From Actinacidiphila bryophytorum (GTDB lineage Bacteria > Actinomycetota > Actinomycetes > Streptomycetales > Streptomycetaceae): a stretch of 64,000 nucleotides of DNA. The notes beneath the pieces were generated by a model. The model saw only the letters and a list, made by a program, of their open reading frames with translations, did no database searches and was not told the DNA's origin. The stretch lies in NCBI RefSeq assembly GCF_016916835.1, contig NZ_JAFFIX010000004.1, positions 62,001 to 126,000 of the forward strand, given 5' to 3'. Made by a program: the position numbers and the translations under genes. This document shows, piece after piece, positions 34,869 through 42,162 of the stretch; position 1 is the stretch's first letter; every line of letters starts with the position of its first letter.

Positions 34869-37124
34869 TCAGTCGTGCTGGATTTCCTCGATCACGGTGG
34901 CGCCCAGCTCGCGGATGAACAGATCGTGACCGCTGAGTGCAGAATCGACGAGGTCGGGGTCGTCGTCCTCGGGGATGTCGTCCTCGATCGGGGGCGGCGG
35001 CATCTCGTCGGTGTAGCGCCGCTCCTGCCGCTCCTGCTGCCGGGGCGCGTCGGCCGGTGCCGAACGCGGACCCGGCGGTGCGGCGGTCGCGGTGGCCGTC
35101 CCCGATCCGACATGGCCGTTCTGTACGTTCTGTACGCCGCCGGGCCTGGTCTGCGCTTGCGCCTGCGGCGCGGTCTGCGCGGAGCCGTACGCGTCCGGTC
35201 CCGCCGGGCCGCCCCCGCCGTACGCCTGGGGTGCGGTCGGGGACTGCGGCGGCGCGGGCGGCCGCGGTGAGCCGCCACCGCCACCGCCTGCGCCGGGGCC
35301 GCCGCCACCGGACGGGTCGACGATGGCCTCGATGCGCCACTGCACGCCGAGCGCGTCGTTGATGGCCTGCTTGAGTACGTCCTCGCTGCCGCTGTTGGCG
35401 AAGCTGTTGCGGGCGCCGGGATTGTCGAACCCGACCTGCAGCGTCTCGCCGTCGAAGCCGGAGACCTGGGCGTTGTTGAAGAGCAGCATCCAGGTCAGCC
35501 GCCGCCGGTTCTTGACGGCGTCCAGGATCTGCGGCCACATCTGCCGGACCCGGGAGGGGTCGCCGGTGCCGGCCGCCGGTGCGGTCTGGGGCTGGGGCTG
35601 AGCCTGGGCTTGCGGCTGGGGCTGCGCCTGGGGCCTGGCCTGCGGTTGGCCTTGCGGCGGCTGCTGGGGTCCTCCGGCGGTGGGCCAGGCCCCAGGTTTG
35701 GCGGGCGCCTGGGCCTGCGGCTGCGGTACGGGGTCGGGTGCGCGTACGGCTTCGGGCGCGGGCGGCGCGGGTTCCGGCGCAGGGGCCGGGGCGGGCGCGG
35801 GGGCCTGGCGTACCGGCTCGGGCTGCGGGGTGCGTGCCGCGGCGGCCCGGGCGGCGGCGGCCCCGGAGGCGGCGTCCCCCGGCGTACCGCCCACCGGCGG
35901 CGTACCGGCGACCGGGCCGGCAGACGTACCCGCGGGCGTACCGGCGACCGGACCCGCGCCGGTTGCGAAGCCGCCCCGCTCCAGCCGTTCCAGCCGGGCC
36001 TGCAGGGAGCGCTCGTCGTCGTACGCGGCAGGCAGCAGCACCCGGGCGCAGATCAGCTCCAGCTGCAGTCGAGGCGAGGTCGCCCCCCGCATTTCCGTCA
36101 ACCCGGTGTTGACGATGTCGGCGGCCCGGCTCAGCTGGGCGGCCCCGAAGACCGACGCCTGCGCCTGCATCCGCTCGACCACGTCACGGGGCGCATCGAT
36201 CAGCCCCTTGTCCACGGCGTCCGGCACGGCGGCGAGGATGACCAGGTCGCGGAGCCTCTCCAGCAGGTCCGTCACGAAACGCCGCGGGTCGTGCCCGCCC
36301 TCGATGACCCGGTCGACCATCCCGAAGACCGCACCGCCGTCCCCGGCGGCGAAGCCGTCCACCACGTCGTCGAGCAGCGCGGCGTCGGTGTAGCCGAGCA
36401 GCGCGGTGGCCATGGCGTACGTCACCCCGTCCGCGCCCGCCCCGGCCAGCAACTGGTCCATCACCGACATCGAGTCCCGCACGGAACCCGCCCCGGCCCG
36501 CACCACCAGGGGGTAGACGCCGTCCTCGACGGCGATCGACTCCCGCTCGCACACCTCGGCCAGGTAGTCGCGCAGCGTCCCGGGCGGGACCAGCCGGAAG
36601 GGGTAGTGGTGCGTACGCGACCGGATGGTCCCGATGACCTTCTCGGGCTCGGTCGTGGCGAAGATGAACTTCAGATGCTCCGGCGGCTCCTCGACCACCT
36701 TGAGCAGGGCGTTGAAGCCGGCCGACGTGACCATGTGGGCCTCGTCGATGATGTAGATCTTGTAGCGGCTGCTCGCCGGCCCGAAGAAGGCCTTCTCCCG
36801 CAGGTCACGGGCGTCGTCCACACCGCCGTGCGACGCGGCGTCGATCTCGATCACGTCGATCGACCCCGGCCCGTTCCTGGCCAGGTCCCGGCACGACTGG
36901 CACTCCCCGCACGGCGTCGGCGTCGGCCCCTGCTCGCAGTTCAGGCAGCGCGCCAGGATCCGCGCACTGGTCGTCTTCCCGCACCCGCGCGGCCCGCTGA
37001 ACAGGTACGCGTGATTGACCCGGTTGTTCCGCAGGGCCTGCTGCAACGGGTCGGTGACATGCTCCTGCCCGATGACCTCGGCGAAGGTCTCGGGTCGATA
37101 GCGGCGGTACAGAGCGAGGGACAC
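34869..37124 (-). CDS. dnaX: DNA polymerase III subunit gamma/tau
   Basis: The 751-residue clamp-loader subunit starts at GTG 37124 (S-L-A-L-Y-R-R-Y-R-P). The AAA+ domain has Walker A G-P-R-G-C-G-K-T-T, a zinc module (C-L-N-C-E...C-G-E-C-Q-S-C), Walker B I-I-D-E-A-H and sensor 1 A-T-T-E-P. Domain III is at about 245-370. A long Gln/Pro-rich linker follows (residues about 400-540), then a tau-like domain and a Pro/Gly-rich tail. There is no obvious programmed-frameshift site that I could confirm. ffs and tRNA-Ser lie immediately upstream. Confidence 0.96.
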   Translation of the reverse strand: MSLALYRRYRPETFAEVIGQEHVTDPLQQALRNNRVNHAYLFSGPRGCGKTTSARILARCLNCEQGPTPTPCGECQSCRDLARNGPGSIDVIEIDAASHGGVDDARDLREKAFFGPASSRYKIYIIDEAHMVTSAGFNALLKVVEEPPEHLKFIFATTEPEKVIGTIRSRTHHYPFRLVPPGTLRDYLAEVCERESIAVEDGVYPLVVRAGAGSVRDSMSVMDQLLAGAGADGVTYAMATALLGYTDAALLDDVVDGFAAGDGGAVFGMVDRVIEGGHDPRRFVTDLLERLRDLVILAAVPDAVDKGLIDAPRDVVERMQAQASVFGAAQLSRAADIVNTGLTEMRGATSPRLQLELICARVLLPAAYDDERSLQARLERLERGGFATGAGPVAGTPAGTSAGPVAGTPPVGGTPGDAASGAAAARAAAARTPQPEPVRQAPAPAPAPAPEPAPPAPEAVRAPDPVPQPQAQAPAKPGAWPTAGGPQQPPQGQPQARPQAQPQPQAQAQPQPQTAPAAGTGDPSRVRQMWPQILDAVKNRRRLTWMLLFNNAQVSGFDGETLQVGFDNPGARNSFANSGSEDVLKQAINDALGVQWRIEAIVDPSGGGGPGAGGGGGGSPRPPAPPQSPTAPQAYGGGGPAGPDAYGSAQTAPQAQAQTRPGGVQNVQNGHVGSGTATATAAPPGPRSAPADAPRQQERQERRYTDEMPPPPIEDDIPEDDDPDLVDSALSGHDLFIRELGATVIEEIQHD

Positions 37125-37174
37125 GCCACCGAGCCTATCCGCGCCCACCGACACCCGGCCCCCACCCACGCAAA

Positions 37175-37265
37175 GACCCCCCACGCACCCGCCAGAGCCC
37201 ACCTACCCTTGCTGCCTTCCGGCCCTGGGGGAGTTCAGCGAGATAGCGCCACGTGAGGGGCTGCC
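37175..37265 (-). ncRNA. ffs: Signal recognition particle 4.5S RNA (small bacterial type)
   Basis: On the minus strand the conserved SRP apical loop GGCCGGAAGGCAGCAAGG is present near 37206-37225. The outer arms CCCCTCACG and CGTGGGGGG can close a long helix, giving roughly 88-91 nt. Location between dnaX and a tRNA-Ser gene is the usual actinobacterial place for ffs. The exact ends are inferred from pairing. Confidence 0.9.
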
Positions 37266-37337
37266 GCCCACCCTACCCGATCCCCCCACCCCGAACGAGT
37301 TCGCTACCACCCCCCCGCGTCTTGTACTGTTTGCGGC

Positions 37338-37425
37338 GGAGGATTCGCCTAGTGGCCTAGGGCGCACGCTTGGAAAGCGTGTTGGGGGCAACCCCTCACG
37401 AGTTCGAATCTCGTATCCTCCGCCA
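37338..37425 (+). tRNA. tRNA-Ser(GGA), integration target
   Basis: The full cloverleaf runs from acceptor strand GGAGGAT at 37338 to ATCCTCC-G-CCA at 37425. The anticodon stem-loop CACGC-TTGGAAA-GCGTG gives anticodon GGA. A long variable arm (TTGGGGGCAACCCCT) and T-arm CGAGTTCGAATCTCG are typical of class II serine tRNA. The 3' CCA is encoded. From the anticodon loop onward (37370) the sequence is repeated five times downstream, so this is the attB side of an integration site that leaves the tRNA intact. Confidence 0.97.
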
Positions 37426-37442
37426 GTGCCTCACCGGGCACG

Positions 37443-37484
37443 ACGTCGAAGGGCCCCACCGTCCGCGGTGGGGCCCTTCGACGT
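37443..37484. terminator. Hairpin after tRNA-Ser (first copy of the P'-side hairpin, J0)
   Basis: Arms ACGTCGAAGGGCCCCACCG and its 19-nt complement flank loop TCCG. The preceding GTGCCTCACCGGGCAC is conserved at the later tRNA-fragment copies, so this flank is element-derived, making the site attL-like. It probably also terminates the tRNA transcript. No GTCTCA pair follows it, unlike J1-J3. Confidence 0.8.
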
Positions 37485-37569
37485 TTGGAGCGGCGCCAGC
37501 GGCACGACTGTGTCCGGGCGGCCGTCGGTCCGCTTCGCAAGCGGTCGGTCTGCCCGTACGGTGCAGAGG

Positions 37570-38079
37570 GTGATCGTTCCCCGGGCGCGGCCCATCCTTT
37601 TTCTTGACGTGGACGGACCGCTCATCCCCTTCGGGGCGACTCGGGAGCAGTACCCGGGCGGTTACCCGACGTACGTGCCGCAGGAGGCCGACGCCAATCC
37701 ACTGCTGGCCAGGGTCGATCCGGCGCTCGGCCCCAAGCTGCTGGCGCTGCCGTGCGACCTGGTGTGGGCCACCACGTGGGAGTCCGAGGCCAACGAGTGC
37801 CTCGCGCCGTTGCTGGGGCTGCCGCAGCTCCCGGTGGTCACCTGGCCGGAACCGTCCGACGAGCCCGAGCCGGCAGGTCTGCACTGGAAGACCCGCACGC
37901 TTCTGCGCTGGGCGGCAGGACGCCCCTTCGCCTGGCTCGACGACGAGATCACCGACGCCGACCGCACCTGGGTCGAGGTTCACCACCCCGCCCGCACCTT
38001 CCTCTACCGCGTCGACCACCGCCACGGCCTCACCACCGCGGACTTCGCCGCCCTCGACGCGTGGCTGCAAGCGGAGTAG
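37570..38079 (+). CDS. HAD-like hydrolase domain protein, function unknown
   Basis: The 169-residue protein begins with the HAD motif I hydrophobic strand L-F-L-D-V-D-G-P-L-I-P-F, with the nucleophile/acid Asp pair. T-T-W-E-S-E-A-N gives the motif II Thr, and F-A-W-L-D-D-E-I-T the acidic motif IV. Proteins of this kind are common in Streptomyces. The GTG start at 37570 has AGAGGG directly ahead, so the start is not certain (GTG 37561 is an alternative). It is first gene right of the tRNA, inside cargo module 1. Confidence 0.78.
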   Translation: MIVPRARPILFLDVDGPLIPFGATREQYPGGYPTYVPQEADANPLLARVDPALGPKLLALPCDLVWATTWESEANECLAPLLGLPQLPVVTWPEPSDEPEPAGLHWKTRTLLRWAAGRPFAWLDDEITDADRTWVEVHHPARTFLYRVDHRHGLTTADFAALDAWLQAE

Positions 38080-38249
38080 TCGTCCTCCGGAGCCTTCATG
38101 TGCAAGCCGATGCGGCGGATGGGCCTGAGCCCGCTCGTCTCCGTCGCTCGGAGCGTGTCGCCGGACGGCGTCCGGTCGATGTCCGTTGACGTACTGGCCG
38201 GCCGCATCCCTACTTGCCCATACATTTGGCTATCTATATAGTCAGCTAT
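38080..38249. promoter_or_regulatory. Promoter of the higBA-like pair (leaderless) with AT-rich inverted repeat
   Basis: TTGCCC at 38214-38219 and TATAGT at 38237-38242 are separated by 17 bp, placing the transcript start at about the ATG 38250, so the message would be leaderless. Overlapping the -10 is an inverted repeat TATAG-TCAG-CTATA, the likely operator of the antitoxin. This AT-rich patch stands out in a GC-rich region. Confidence 0.55.
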
Positions 38250-38636
38250 ATGCGCGATGGTTGGGAGATCGAGATCGAACCGGAAGTCCGGCGCTGGCTG
38301 GACACCCTGTCCGATCGCGACTATCTCGTAGCCGAGCACGCGGCCGAACGTCTGCTCGACGCGCCCACAACCCTCTCCGAGCCGTACGCCCGATACCTCG
38401 GCGACGGGTTACGGGAACTGCGATTCAGCCTCGGCCACGATGGCAATGCCGTCCGTTTGACCTACTGGCTCGCCCCCGAGCGCCGGATCGTGCTGCTGAC
38501 CGTGTTCCGCAAGACGCGGATGCGGGAGGATACGGAAGTGGATCGGGCCAAGCAGGCCAGGAAGGCGTGCGAAGCCGAGCGCCACAGCGCGCACGACGAG
38601 TTCTCTCGCGACGTCACGAAAGGAGAAGGCCCGTGA
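38250..38636 (+). CDS. HigB/RelE-type toxin (phage Gp49-like)
   Basis: The 128-residue protein has the RelE-superfamily pattern: W-E-I-E-I-E-P-E-V-R-R-W-L-D-T-L, then L-G-D-G-L-R-E-L-R-F, V-R-L-T-Y-W and I-V-L-L-T-V-F-R-K. This matches HigB toxins, ribosome-dependent mRNA interferases. A basic C-terminal helix follows (R-A-K-Q-A-R-K-A). It overlaps the antitoxin gene by GTGA; toxin-first order is characteristic of higBA. Activity is inferred from family and context. Confidence 0.85.
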   Translation: MRDGWEIEIEPEVRRWLDTLSDRDYLVAEHAAERLLDAPTTLSEPYARYLGDGLRELRFSLGHDGNAVRLTYWLAPERRIVLLTVFRKTRMREDTEVDRAKQARKACEAERHSAHDEFSRDVTKGEGP

Positions 38637-38965
38637 ACCACGCCCAGTGGAAGCTCGCCCGCGAGCGGAAGGCCGCAGAAGGCTACGCCGAACCTCCCGA
38701 AGTGGAAGCGACGCGCACGGAGATCCGTATGGCCTTCGACCTCGGGCAAGCGGTGTACGACCGCCGGACCGAGCTCGGAATCTCCCAGACCGAACTTGCC
38801 CGACGAGCCCGCATGACACAGCCCCAGGTATCCAAGCTCGAACTCGGTGGCACCGTCCCCACCCTTCCCTTGCTCGCCCGGCTCGCCGGCGCGCTCGACG
38901 CGTCGCTCAACATCGCCCTCGACGGGGAGACCTCTACCGTCGAGTTCGTTGCGCACGCTGCGTGA
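38633..38965 (+). CDS. HigA-type antitoxin, XRE helix-turn-helix
   Basis: The 110-residue protein starts with GTG after AAAGGAG. The Cro/CI-type helix-turn-helix is G-I-S-Q-T-E-L-A-R-R-A-R-M-T-Q-P-Q-V-S-K-L-E. A long N-terminal helix rich in Lys/Arg/Glu probably contacts the toxin. It should neutralise HigB and repress the operon at the palindrome by the promoter. The stop lies 10 bp before the first GTCTCA motif of junction J1, showing that the pair is the right-hand end of module 1. Confidence 0.88.
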   Translation: MNHAQWKLARERKAAEGYAEPPEVEATRTEIRMAFDLGQAVYDRRTELGISQTELARRARMTQPQVSKLELGGTVPTLPLLARLAGALDASLNIALDGETSTVEFVAHAA

Positions 38966-38974
38966 GGGCTGGTG

Positions 38975-39225
38975 GTCTCAGTTCTGGTCTCATTCGGCCC
39001 CGTCGACGGCGTTCGGAACCCGGACCACCACCTGATTCATCCCAGGTCAGACCGGCTCTGGCTCGTGGCGCACGCCGCCGTGACCGCTTGGAAAGCGTGT
39101 TGGGGGCAACCCCTCACGAGTTCGAATCTCGTATCCTCCGCCAGTGCCTCACCGGGCACGACGTCGATGGCCCCCGCTGCTTGCAGCGGGGGCCATCGAC
39201 GTTCGTAGTCTCATCTACAGTCTCA
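38975..39225. repeat. Junction J1: attP-like site (arm pair, tRNA-Ser core, hairpin, arm pair)
   Basis: Left arm pair GTCTCA-GTTCTG-GTCTCA is at 38975-38992. The core, identical to the 3' part of tRNA-Ser from TTGGAAAGCG to CTCCGCCA, is at 39087-39143. Conserved GTGCCTCACCGGGCAC leads to a hairpin with 20-nt arms (39161-39180 and 39183-39202). The right arm pair GTCTCA-TCTACA-GTCTCA is at 39208-39225. No 5' tRNA half is present, so it makes no tRNA. Confidence 0.88.
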
Positions 39226-39335
39226 ACGAGTTCTGCCAGCAGGCTCCGAGCCGTCCTCGGTTCCCTCCTTCGCCACCTCCCAGATGAGACCACCGTCACG
39301 CGCAGTCCCCTCCATCGGTGTTCGGCGAGTGGTGA

Positions 39336-39872
39336 TCAGAGGTCCCTGGCGGCCGCACCTGCCAGACCGGAGTCGACCAGGATGCGGTCGACGGATTGCG
39401 GCAGGCTGCTGTCGGGGCCGATGACCGTTTCGACGCCCCCGGCCAGCAGGTCCAGTTCGCGGTACCAGCTGCGCATCTCGGCCTCGCCGTACTCGTCCGC
39501 CTGCGGCTTGTCGGCGTGCCGGGCGAGGGTTTCCGCGAAGGGGACATGTAGGTAGTAGGCGTGCGTCGCGCCTCGGTGATCTGCCATGAGGCGGGCGAGC
39601 ATCTCGCCGTAGTGGTCGGCGTACAGGATGCCCTCGACGATGACGTGGTACCCGGCATCGAGAGCGTAGCGGGCGACGGTGCTGATCAGGCCGATGTTCG
39701 CCGCGCCCGGTTGGTCGCGCTCACGCAGGACGGTCCGGCGCAGGTTGTCCTGGCCGACCACGGCCAGACCGCGACCGAGCCTCGCGCGGAGCCCGGCCGC
39801 CACGGACGACTTCCCCGACGCGCTGTTGCCGCGGAGTAGGACCAGGACGGTCTCCTGCGTGCCCACTGTCAT
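39336..39872 (-). CDS. P-loop kinase, AAA_33/zeta-toxin-like
   Basis: The protein of about 178 residues has Walker A L-L-R-G-N-S-A-S-G-K-S-S near the start. V-G-Q-D-N-L-R-R follows, then G-Y-H-V-I-V-E-G-I-L as the second acidic motif, and R-H-A-D-K-P as an arginine-rich lid. This is the small-molecule or nucleotide kinase fold of chloramphenicol-phosphotransferase-like and zeta-toxin-like proteins. The start is ATG 39872 or GTG 39881; neither has a ribosome binding site. It is divergent from the antitoxin gene at 39989 in module 2. Whether it is a housekeeping kinase, a resistance enzyme or a toxin cannot be decided. Confidence 0.78.
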   Translation of the reverse strand: MTVGTQETVLVLLRGNSASGKSSVAAGLRARLGRGLAVVGQDNLRRTVLRERDQPGAANIGLISTVARYALDAGYHVIVEGILYADHYGEMLARLMADHRGATHAYYLHVPFAETLARHADKPQADEYGEAEMRSWYRELDLLAGGVETVIGPDSSLPQSVDRILVDSGLAGAAARDL

Positions 39873-39952
39873 GACGGTCACGCTATCGAGGCCCCTGGCA
39901 CCCGGCGACGCCGTTTGGGGGGCCGCCAGGGGGACGCAGGCACGGTCTCCCC

Positions 39953-39982
39953 TTGACTTCGGAATGTGTTCCGAAGTAGTCT
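39953..39982 (+). promoter_or_regulatory. Promoter with internal operator for the module-2 toxin-antitoxin pair
   Basis: TTGACT (39953-39958) and TAGTCT (39977-39982) are 18 bp apart. Between them is the palindrome ACTTCGGAA-TGTG-TTCCGAAGT at 39956-39977, with perfect 9-bp arms. A protein bound here would block RNA polymerase, so this is the likely autoregulatory site. The start would be close to ATG 39989, giving a leaderless mRNA. Confidence 0.7.
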
Positions 39983-39988
39983 CGATTC

Positions 39989-40450
39989 ATGTCCAATCTG
40001 ACCGTTTCGTTCTCCGATCTGTCGAAGAACTCCAAGCGGGTCGCCGACACCGTCGAGCGTGCCCAGCGCGTTCACGTGACGCGTCGCGACGGCGAGGATC
40101 TGTACCTCACCACCGAGCGCCATGACCGTCAGCGCGAGGAGACCGCCGACGTCACTGCGCGGCTGTTCGCGGCCCTGATCAGCAGCGACGAAGGTGCCCG
40201 CGCGATTCTGCTCGCCCTGCCCGAGGTCTTCCCGTGGACCCGGCACCTGTCGACGGAGGAGGTTCGCGAGTTCGTCGTCGACCTGGTGAACGCGACCCAT
40301 GACGCCGCGGAACTGGACGTGCACACCAACCTGCACCGAGTCATCGTCGAGTGGCGTGCCACCGCCCGGATTCTCGCGGACCCCGAACTTACGGCGCAGC
40401 TGACCGCCCCGCTCCCGGACGAGGACCACGGCGAGGTACCTGCTCCATGA
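39989..40450 (+). CDS. Antitoxin, Phd/YefM-like N-terminus
   Basis: The 153-residue protein begins T-V-S-F-S-D-L-S-K-N-S-K-R-V-A-D-T-V-E-R, the fold of Phd-type DNA-binding antitoxins, followed by V-H-V-T-R-R-D-G-E-D-L-Y-L-T. A longer C-terminal helical part is unlike minimal Phd proteins and is typical of the streptomycete prevent-host-death variants. ATGA couples it to the next gene. It likely binds the palindrome at 39956-39977. Confidence 0.8.
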   Translation: MSNLTVSFSDLSKNSKRVADTVERAQRVHVTRRDGEDLYLTTERHDRQREETADVTARLFAALISSDEGARAILLALPEVFPWTRHLSTEEVREFVVDLVNATHDAAELDVHTNLHRVIVEWRATARILADPELTAQLTAPLPDEDHGEVPAP

Positions 40451-40803
40451 GCCCCAAACGCGGCGACGACGTTCCGCCACCGCCGATCGGCAGCGAATGG
40501 CGCCTCCGATTCGCCACGAACGATGCAGCCAAAGGCTGGGGAGACCTGTGCACGGAGGCTCCGGGTAACACCCGGCGCTGCTACGAGGCGCTGCGCGCCG
40601 ACCCGGCCTCCGTAAAGGACCCCGACCGTCAGCACAGACTCCGTGGCCGACTCGGCACTGCCACCCTCGGCGGCACCGAGTACCCGCAGTGGGAGTACGA
40701 GGTCACTGCCGGCGGCCGCGTCCGCTATCTCATCGACCAACCACGCCGGACCGTGCATCTCGTCTACGCCTCCACCCGGCACCCCAAGGACACCGACAGC
40801 TGA
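40447..40803 (+). CDS. RelE-like toxin, partner of the Phd-type antitoxin
   Basis: The 118-residue basic protein has W-G-D-L-C-T-E-A-P-G-N-T-R-R-C-Y-E-A-L, H-R-L-R-G-R-L-G, W-E-Y-E-V-T-A-G-G-R-V-R-Y and V-H-L-V-Y-A-S-T-R-H-P-K. The layout of helices followed by a sheet and terminal basic residues fits the RelE/ParE superfamily. It overlaps the antitoxin by 4 bp in antitoxin-first order. The molecular target is not visible. Confidence 0.75.
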   Translation: MSPKRGDDVPPPPIGSEWRLRFATNDAAKGWGDLCTEAPGNTRRCYEALRADPASVKDPDRQHRLRGRLGTATLGGTEYPQWEYEVTAGGRVRYLIDQPRRTVHLVYASTRHPKDTDS

Positions 40804-40931
40804 ATCCGTCTCATCGCACGCGAGCGAATAGTTTTCGACCCGATGCGCGATGCCCGGCGCGCGCTGGACGGGCTTATCTCGTGGACGACAGTGCGCTTCG
40901 GCCGCTGACCAGAAGGAATCTGCGAAGTCCG

Positions 40932-41183
40932 GTCTCAGTTCTGGTCTCGTTCGTGCCCGTTCATCGGCGTCCGTAAGCCTTTCGCCCGACCACTCCATCG
41001 CTGGTCAGGACGTCCCCGCCTCTCCGTGGATACCAAGGCGACCCGTTGGAAAGCGTGTTGGGGGCAACCCCTCACGAGTTCGAATCTCGTATCCTCCGCC
41101 AGTGCCTCACCGGGCACGACGTTGATGGACCCCACCGCTTGCGGTGGGGTCCATCAACGTTCGTAGTCTCATCTGCAGTCTCG
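40932..41183. repeat. Junction J2: attP-like site
   Basis: Left arm pair GTCTCA-GTTCTG-GTCTCG is at 40932-40949 and the tRNA-Ser core at 41046-41101. The hairpin has 20-nt arms (41119-41138 and 41141-41160). Right arm pair GTCTCA-TCTGCA-GTCTCG lies at 41166-41183. The arm-to-core distance is 114 nt, as at J3, J4 and J5, although the intervening sequence differs. The hairpin stem differs from J1 at several positions with matching changes in the other strand. Confidence 0.88.
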
Positions 41184-41265
41184 ACGGGTCGTTCCGGGGG
41201 ACTCCGAGGTGGCACCTTCCACATGCTGCTGACGAACGGCTCTCCTTGAGAGGGCGGCCGTGGGG

Positions 41266-42162
41266 CTACCAGGGGAGGGGGTCGGGGCGGCGGGTCCACC
41301 ACCAGGCCGCGTCGTGCGGGTCGGGGACGTCGAGTCCCTGGGTCCTGAGGTCCAGGTACCAGGCGGGATCGGGGACGGTCAGCTTGATGAACTCCCGGTC
41401 CACCAGGTCCACCGCTGCCTCCAGCAGCTCTGCGGCCTGAACGGGGAGTTGCGGCTGCAGGGCTTCCAACTCGTCCCGGGCCGAGAGGGTCTGCACGTAC
41501 AGGTCCGGCGGGTACCAACCCGCGGGAGCCCAGTCGTCGGCCTTGGTCCGCACGAGCTTTTCCCACGCCCCCAGGTTCGTCGCGGCCGTCCAGTACGGGG
41601 AGCCGATGTCGTCCGTACGCCCCGTCCCCAGAATGTTCAGAGACGCGACGAGGCCGTCCCTCACCGGAGTCGGCTTCCGCTGGTATCGCACGATTTCGGG
41701 AAGTCGGGTGACCTGGGCGTTCGGGAGGTCGGTAACAGGGGCCTCGACGGCATCGACCTTGTAGCCGGCCGTTTCATCGTGCGGGTCCTCGCCCGGGTCG
41801 AGCAGCCGGGCACGGGTGACCGTACCGTCAGCCGCCGCGAGACCGGGGACGCCCTGCAGAAACTCCTCCGCCGGGTAGAGGACCGAGTGACCGAGCACCC
41901 GCGCGAGCGCGGCGGCGAGTTCCGGCTCACTCGGCTGCGGCTGCACGCTGTCCCGCGCGTAGATGTCCAGGGACGTCCGTACATCGCCCCGGAGGTTTTC
42001 CGTCCCGCAGAGCACCATCGCGTCCCAGTGCCGCGTGTTCTGGTCGGTTTTCTCGTCGGCCACGTCGACATCGCTCACGGGGACCCGGAAGCACTGGGCA
42101 AGTGCTTCGGCAACGACTCTGTTGCTCAGGGGCTCGGTGACGAGCAGGTTGTAGTCAGTCAT
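41266..42162 (-). CDS. Putative immunity protein for the adjacent polymorphic toxin
   Basis: The 298-residue protein starts at ATG 42162, overlapping the toxin stop by one base (TGATG). It is acidic with no signal peptide or membrane helix: it begins T-D-Y-N-L-L-V-T-E-P-L and ends W-W-W-T-R-R-P. An R-D-G-L-V-A-S-L-N-I-L-G segment is followed by W-T-A-A-T-N-L-G-A-W. I do not recognise a domain. Position right after the toxin, co-oriented and cytosolic, supports an immunity role; its size is larger than most immunity proteins. Confidence 0.68.
   Translation of the reverse strand: MTDYNLLVTEPLSNRVVAEALAQCFRVPVSDVDVADEKTDQNTRHWDAMVLCGTENLRGDVRTSLDIYARDSVQPQPSEPELAAALARVLGHSVLYPAEEFLQGVPGLAAADGTVTRARLLDPGEDPHDETAGYKVDAVEAPVTDLPNAQVTRLPEIVRYQRKPTPVRDGLVASLNILGTGRTDDIGSPYWTAATNLGAWEKLVRTKADDWAPAGWYPPDLYVQTLSARDELEALQPQLPVQAAELLEAAVDLVDREFIKLTVPDPAWYLDLRTQGLDVPDPHDAAWWWTRRPDPLPW

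Noticed and set aside
39087..39143. Additional tRNA-Ser genes at the five repeat copies
   Set aside because: Only the anticodon loop to the acceptor end is repeated. The 5' acceptor strand, D-arm and 5' anticodon stem are missing, so none can fold into a tRNA.
37370..41160. Conserved small proteins starting E-S-V-L-G-A-T-P-H-E-F at several places
   Set aside because: They are translations of the repeated att core and its flank; similarity reflects the DNA repeat, not coding.
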